Shown piece after piece: positions 59,647 to 64,000 of a stretch of DNA of 64,000 nt. The stretch comes from Deinococcus cellulosilyticus NBRC 106333 = KACC 11606 (GTDB taxonomy: Bacteria > Deinococcota > Deinococci > Deinococcales > Deinococcaceae): the NCBI RefSeq assembly GCF_007990775.1, contig NZ_BJXB01000011.1:123568-187567 (forward strand). Direction: 5' to 3'. The notes beneath the pieces are model-generated. The model was not told where the DNA came from. It did not search any database and saw only the letters and a list, made by a program, of their open reading frames with translations. Every line of letters begins with the position of its first letter. Position 1 is the stretch's first letter. Made by a program: the position numbers and the translations under genes.

Positions 59647-61034
59647 GCGGGAGTGTACAGAAGAACAAGTCACAGGACACCCAGTTCAAACCCTACGTTG
59701 TCAGAGAACCCAGCATTTTCGAAAAAGCGCTGCCCTGGATCATTGGCATCGGGGTTCTGGGCTTCCTGATCTACCTGGGCATGCAGCTCTTCAGCCCTGA
59801 GCACTACAAACCCCCCATTTTCCCGACCATTGTGCGTGTGGAAAATGGCTGGGTGACAGCCCTGACCTGGCTGCTGGGTGCAGTGGTCCTGATTGGTCTG
59901 ATCGCTTTCCTGACCACCACCTTCCTGCGCAATGTGCGGGGCCGCAAGAACATCAGCTTCTGGGCTGTGCTGGGCGACCAGGTGACCCACCTGGCCATCT
60001 GGATCGTGATCTTCTCGACCATCTACCCCCTGTTCTACGTGATTGCTGCGAGCTTTGACCCCCGCAACAGCCTGTACAACACCCGCCCCATCGAGAGTGC
60101 CTCGGTGTTCATCCGATCCAAGGTGCTGCCTGATTTCAGTCAGACCAGCTGGGAGAACTACGAGAAGCTGTTCTACGGCATCCAGCTTGCCCCCTGGCAC
60201 TGGGGATTCCTGATCCTGGCCGCTGTGTCTCTGATTGCTGTGCTGGTCATCAACCTGTACTCCAGAATCACCAGCGATACCCGCTCCCTCAAAGTGCCCC
60301 ATGCGGTGATCACCCGGATTCTGCTGGGCTCCCTGGCCCTCTTGATCCTCACCCTGACCCCTGCCCAGTTCACCGGTCCCGACAACGAGAACAAGTTCCT
60401 GCTGCACATCCGCAACACCTTGCTGGTGTCCGGGATCACGGGGGTGATGACGGTGTTGCTCGCGACCACGGGTGGTTATGCTGTGGCCCGCTTCAGTTTC
60501 CCCGGGCGTTACCAGACCCTTTTGACCTTCGTGTTCCTGCAGATGATCCCCACCGTGATCGGTCTGGTGGCCGTGTACTTCCTGCTCTCCTACTTTGACC
60601 TTTCCAACACCTTCACCGGCCTGATTCTGGCCTACTCGGGTGGGGCAATTGCCTTCAACATCTGGATCTTCAAAGGGTACGTGGAGGGTCTCCCCATCAG
60701 CCTTGAAGAGGCCGCACTGGTGGACGGTGCTTCCAGATGGCAGGTTTTCAGCCAGATCATCCTGCCGCTCTCTGGACCCATGCTGGTCTTCATCTTCCTG
60801 AACCAGTTCATCGGGACCTACGCCGAGTTCATTCTGGCCAGTGTGGTGCTGACCGGGGTGGAAAACTGGACGGTGGGTGTGAGCCTGCGTTCCTTCACCA
60901 GCGGTCAGTTCTCCACCAAGTGGGGCATCTTCGCAGCGGCCTCTGTGGTCGGTGCCCTGCCCATCGTGGCCCTGTTCTACACCTTCCAGCAGTACTTCGT
61001 GGGTGGGCAGGTCGCCGGTGGTGTGAAGGAATAA
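59643..61034 (+). CDS. malG: Maltose ABC transporter permease MalG
   Basis: 463 aa, much longer than the usual ~290. Two extra helices occur in the first ~90 residues, and another insert with a helix (~180-250) separates the first conserved helix from the permease core. The EAA loop is SLEEAALVDGASRWQVFSQIILP. GGAGG lies upstream within malF. Third gene of the operon. Confidence 0.9.
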   Translation: MSGSVQKNKSQDTQFKPYVVREPSIFEKALPWIIGIGVLGFLIYLGMQLFSPEHYKPPIFPTIVRVENGWVTALTWLLGAVVLIGLIAFLTTTFLRNVRGRKNISFWAVLGDQVTHLAIWIVIFSTIYPLFYVIAASFDPRNSLYNTRPIESASVFIRSKVLPDFSQTSWENYEKLFYGIQLAPWHWGFLILAAVSLIAVLVINLYSRITSDTRSLKVPHAVITRILLGSLALLILTLTPAQFTGPDNENKFLLHIRNTLLVSGITGVMTVLLATTGGYAVARFSFPGRYQTLLTFVFLQMIPTVIGLVAVYFLLSYFDLSNTFTGLILAYSGGAIAFNIWIFKGYVEGLPISLEEAALVDGASRWQVFSQIILPLSGPMLVFIFLNQFIGTYAEFILASVVLTGVENWTVGVSLRSFTSGQFSTKWGIFAAASVVGALPIVALFYTFQQYFVGGQVAGGVKE

Positions 61035-61110
61035 CGCGCTTTTTCAGGCAAATGTTGCAACAGAGGACAGCTGTCCTTGACCTGATTCGCAACTAAGCCA
61101 TTTCAATCAC

Positions 61111-61139
61111 TTGAAGCGTTTCCAGATTTGGCTAGAATA
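61111..61139 (+). promoter_or_regulatory. Amylase promoter overlapped by GAAGCGTTTC operator
   Basis: TTGAAG (61111-61116), 17 nt, TAGAAT (61134-61139). GAAGCGTTTC (61113-61122), the reverse complement of the malE site, overlaps the -35 box. Confidence 0.75.
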
Positions 61140-61166
61140 AAGGGAAACCAGAAGGCAACGCTTGTC

Positions 61167-61210
61167 CAGAAAGGGCACGACCTCTCCAGAAAGAGGCCGT
61201 GCCCTTTCTG
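61167..61210 (+). promoter_or_regulatory. Large hairpin in the amylase leader
   Basis: A 13-bp perfect stem CAGAAAGGGCACG / CGTGCCCTTTCTG continues, after one mismatch, with CCTCT / AGAGG around a 6-nt loop. It lies 18 nt before the start and has no T-run. Confidence 0.6.
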
Positions 61211-61228
61211 TCGAACAAGGAGGAAGAC

Positions 61229-63094
61229 ATGATCCAAAATTACAGCGTCTGGCACGATCATACACCTGCATACACCGAAGTTCTGGGAGGACGACTCGGA
61301 ACCACCGTGAAGGTGCGCCTCAAGACCCTCAGCAAACCCGAGACGGTGCAACTTCTGCTGCCCATCAGTGGTGAGATCAACGAACTGAAAGCCCGTGCCA
61401 TTCCTGCTGTGGATGGTGAAGGCCACTGGTTTGAGGCCGACTTGCCCCTCCACCAGTACCGCACCCCTTACGGATGGCACCTGGCTTTCCACAACGATTC
61501 CTACTACTTCACCCAGGCAGGAATCACCCGTGTGAGACGCGGTTACCGGGACTTCTTCCAGTATCTGGCAGAGCACACCGTTCCCGAGTGGGTCTTCAAA
61601 AGCTGCTTCTATCAGATCTTCGTGGACCGCTTCAGAAACGGCAACACCGAAGCAGATGTGAGGGACAACGAGTACCTGTATCCTGCTCCTGAAACCGTGG
61701 AAGTGCACAACCGGGTGGACCCTGAACGGGCAAAACGCTTTGTTCCCAAGCCTGTGATGAAAGCCGAATGGGGGACCCCACCTGACCGCAAGGGGGATGT
61801 GCATGCCCATTACGGTGGCGACCTGGAAGGGATTACGGAAGCGATTCCATACCTGAACGATCTGGGCGTCAATGCCCTGTGGCTCACCCCCATCTTCGAA
61901 AGTCCCAGCAACCACAAATACGACACCAAAGACTACCGCGCCGTGGACCCCCACTTCGGCGGCAGACGGGCCTTCGATGAGATGCTGGCAAAAGCCCACA
62001 TGTCCGGCATCAAAATCATTCTGGACGGGGTGTTCAACCACACCGGCGATCTGCACGAGATGTTTCAGAAGGCGCTCTACAACCCCACCATCCCCGAGCG
62101 CACCCTGTTCACCTGGCACGGCAGTGACACCCCCACCTACGAGGCTTTCTTCGGTGTGCCCACCCTCCCCAAAGTGGACTACTCCAGCGAACTGGCCTTC
62201 CAGGAATTCATTGACGGACCCAACTCCGTGGTGCGCTACTGGCTCAGGGCTGGAATTGACGGCTGGCGTCTGGATGTCGCCCAGATGATTGGCCGCAAAG
62301 GCACCGACGAGGGCAACCTTGAAGTGCACCGCCGCCTCAAGAAAGCCGCCAGAGAAGAAAACCCCCAGGCCTTCATCTTTGGAGAGCGCTTCTTCGATGC
62401 CGAGCATGCCCTCGATGGACGCGGAGAAGACGCCGTGATGAACTACCACGGCTTCGGACTGCCCATCATGGAATGGCTTGCCCAGGCCAATGGACGCTTT
62501 GAGCCTGTGCAGGCCCGTGCTGAAGAAGTCGTGGACCTGATGTGGGACGCCTACCAGGCCCTCCCTCCCCAGGTGGCCCTCAGTCAGGTGAACCTGATCG
62601 ACTCCCACGATGTGGCCCGTTCCCTGTACCGCCTCGGCAACGACAAGAACAAACTGCGGGTCGCCCTGTCCCTGCTTTACACCTACGTCGGCGTTCCCTG
62701 CATGTTCTACGGCACCGAAATCGGCCTGACCCAGTTCGAGGAAGGCACCATGCCCTTCTGCCGCGTCACCATGCCCTGGGATGAAAAAGAGTGGGACCTC
62801 GACCTGCTGGCCTTCACCAGAAAGCTGATCGAACTGCGCAAAAGCCACATCGCCCTGCAACAGGGTAGCCTGCGTTTCCTGCTGGGCAGCAACGACACCA
62901 TCGCCTACGAGCGCTCCTACACCCACGCCAGTGGCAAGGTGGACCGCGTGGTGGTCGCTGCCAGCAACCAGCTCACCCCCAGAATCATCTCACTGGACCT
63001 GCCTTCTGGAACCTACCGCAACGCCATCACCGGAGAAGAGGTGAACCCCGAGCGCGTGCAGCTCAGCGGTTCACTGGTGCTCGTGGCGGAATAA
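61229..63094 (+). CDS. GH13 alpha-amylase family enzyme (maltogenic amylase/neopullulanase-like)
   Basis: 621 aa from ATG 61229, AAGGAGGA upstream. The N-terminal ~120 residues form a CBM34-like domain typical of cyclomaltodextrinase/neopullulanase. The catalytic barrel has all residues: Asp349 (GWRLDVAQM), Glu386 (IFGERFF) and Asp458 (LIDSHDVAR), plus DGVFNHTG. No signal peptide, so it acts in the cytosol on imported maltodextrins. It shares its operator with malE. Confidence 0.92.
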   Translation: MIQNYSVWHDHTPAYTEVLGGRLGTTVKVRLKTLSKPETVQLLLPISGEINELKARAIPAVDGEGHWFEADLPLHQYRTPYGWHLAFHNDSYYFTQAGITRVRRGYRDFFQYLAEHTVPEWVFKSCFYQIFVDRFRNGNTEADVRDNEYLYPAPETVEVHNRVDPERAKRFVPKPVMKAEWGTPPDRKGDVHAHYGGDLEGITEAIPYLNDLGVNALWLTPIFESPSNHKYDTKDYRAVDPHFGGRRAFDEMLAKAHMSGIKIILDGVFNHTGDLHEMFQKALYNPTIPERTLFTWHGSDTPTYEAFFGVPTLPKVDYSSELAFQEFIDGPNSVVRYWLRAGIDGWRLDVAQMIGRKGTDEGNLEVHRRLKKAAREENPQAFIFGERFFDAEHALDGRGEDAVMNYHGFGLPIMEWLAQANGRFEPVQARAEEVVDLMWDAYQALPPQVALSQVNLIDSHDVARSLYRLGNDKNKLRVALSLLYTYVGVPCMFYGTEIGLTQFEEGTMPFCRVTMPWDEKEWDLDLLAFTRKLIELRKSHIALQQGSLRFLLGSNDTIAYERSYTHASGKVDRVVVAASNQLTPRIISLDLPSGTYRNAITGEEVNPERVQLSGSLVLVAE

Positions 63095-63785
63095 GCCCCA
63101 CAGACCGAACCGGAAGGGGAGAGGACGTGAAATTACGCTCCTCTCCCTGATCTTTGAGGGTGTCCACAGGCAAAATCCCCATCCCCGAGCCACACAACCA
63201 CAGCCGATCTGCAGAAAAAAGATCCTCTCGGGTGACCCAGACGTGCTCTGCCTGGATGCCCATTTCCCGCAAAGCCGCATCGCGGGTCACACTGGGGAGG
63301 CCTCCCAGCGGTTGAAAGAACAACCCATTCTTTTGCAGCAGGAATCCAGCACGGGTCCCATCCACCACAAACTGTTCCGAGGCGTCCCACATCAGGCCCT
63401 CAAATGCACCACTTTGCTGCACCTCTTTTGCAGCCAGGGCGTAAGGCAGATGGTTCCCGGTCTTGTGCAACCCAAGCACAGGATGCACCACCTGATCTGT
63501 CAGCATCACGGTGATCTTTTCGGGAATCGGTTTGAACCCCCGAAAGGACACCATCACCTCCGTCTCAGTCACGGTGATGCGGCACAACCCCTGCTCGAGC
63601 GTCTGAGCCTCGATCCAGGATTTCAGCTCTGGATGGATCTCAGGCTGCATGCCAAAAAAGTCCATCGAAGATTTGAGCCGCTCCATGTGCCCGTCCCAGT
63701 ACAGCAACTGGTGGGCATGAATACGCAGGGTGGTGTACACACAGTGGCCGAGGGCCTGCACCTGCTCGCTGGGGACGATCCGCAT
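63063..63785 (-). CDS. Class IV aminotransferase (aminodeoxychorismate lyase-like)
   Basis: 240 aa. The PLP lysine is expected in GLHKTGNHLPYALAAKEV. Fold-type IV features include VYTTLRIHAHQLLYWDGHMERL and FVVDGTRAGFLLQKNG, where family members usually have Glu instead of Asp before GTR. Could make p-aminobenzoate or act on branched-chain or D-amino acids. TAAAAT lies 6 nt before the ATG. Convergent with the amylase, overlapping by 32 nt. Confidence 0.82.
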   Translation of the reverse strand: MRIVPSEQVQALGHCVYTTLRIHAHQLLYWDGHMERLKSSMDFFGMQPEIHPELKSWIEAQTLEQGLCRITVTETEVMVSFRGFKPIPEKITVMLTDQVVHPVLGLHKTGNHLPYALAAKEVQQSGAFEGLMWDASEQFVVDGTRAGFLLQKNGLFFQPLGGLPSVTRDAALREMGIQAEHVWVTREDLFSADRLWLCGSGMGILPVDTLKDQGEERNFTSSPLPVRSVGLIPPRAPVNR

Positions 63786-63798
63786 GGACCTATTTTAC

Positions 63799-64000
63799 GC
63801 CGAGGGCCGAGGGCTGAAAATACAGACATCAGCATCTGCTTTGAGAGCACGGTGCTGATGTGTGCCCCTGCATCATGGTGAAGAGTGCTGCCCCATCATG
63901 TTCTGCCTGAACACAAAAGATTTTGAGCTTACATGTCTTTTAGGGTTCATTGACACACTGATTTCCAGAATTTACTGTGCTCTCGGCTCTCGGCTCTCGG
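63799..64000. repeat. Dispersed repeat, copy 4 (cut by the window end)
   Basis: The left end GCCGAGGGCCGAGGGC lies 2 bp beyond the aminotransferase -10 box. The right end, CAGAATTTACTGTGCTCTCGG with two more CTCTCGG units, runs off the window. Confidence 0.78.

Overview
The window reads as chromosomal DNA of a Deinococcus species of moderate GC content. This is an inference; no rRNA is present to fix it. The supporting signs are the S12-S7-EF-G string with a second EF-G paralogue nearby, a ThyX-type thymidylate synthase, a bacterial PolX, hut and maltose-uptake operons of Deinococcus type, dispersed ~200-bp non-coding repeats, and more than twenty genes whose start codon lies 5-10 nt after a TANNNT -10 box. 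That last layout means leaderless mRNA, which is known to be abundant in Deinococcus. Nearly all the DNA is ordinary coding sequence. There is no prophage, CRISPR array or complete insertion sequence.

Layout. 1-7.4 kb: a tail-collar protein, acetyltransferases, an HtrA-type protease with PDZ domain, an EVE-domain protein, ThyX, a YihY-type membrane protein and a Spo0M-like protein. 7.4-18.8 kb: carboxynorspermidine dehydrogenase and decarboxylase (spermidine synthesis) separated by a DUF4034-like gene, then DinB, DUF3105, a guanine-deaminase-like enzyme, an MFS carrier, a second EVE protein, HisA and three unknown genes. 18.9-26.1 kb: tRNA-Leu, rpsL-rpsG-fusA, a multipass membrane protein and the EF-G paralogue fusA2. 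26.1-30.5 kb: a membrane protein, a frameshifted HD-GYP gene, several small genes and a lone receiver domain. 30.8-36.4 kb: tRNA-Cys/tRNA-Val, PolX, HisJ, a DUF4261 protein, a probable lipoprotein, a phosphatase and a thioesterase. 36.6-43.7 kb: cytochrome c, Lon, YqgE and a large Ser/Thr kinase-SPOR-binding-protein fusion. 43.7-50.4 kb: an ACT protein and the histidine degradation cluster (IclR regulator facing hutU-G-I-H). 50.5-56.7 kb: DnaG, RuvB, rhodanese with a DUF59 protein, and an MFS pump. 56.7-64 kb: malE-malF-malG, a GH13 amylase and a class IV aminotransferase.

Working together: hutUGIH convert histidine to glutamate in one translationally coupled operon, with a TGTCCA-N7-TGGACA palindrome in the divergent promoter. 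MalEFG import maltodextrins and the amylase trims them; the same GAAACGCTTC operator sits before malE and before the amylase. No MalK ATPase and no LacI-type regulator lie in the window.

The most striking signal is the leader of fusA2. It holds a promoter, a 26-codon leader peptide, an intrinsic terminator, and a 12-nt arm inside the leader ORF that is perfectly complementary to the terminator's 5' side. This is the layout of a ribosome-controlled transcription attenuator, here in front of a translation factor. Other notable points are four copies of a ~170-200 bp repeat with GCCGAG-type inverted ends, a tiny Trp/Arg-rich ORF followed by a 13-nt perfect complement of the 16S rRNA 3' end, a probable CTG start for rpsL, and a PolX whose polymerase aspartates appear replaced.
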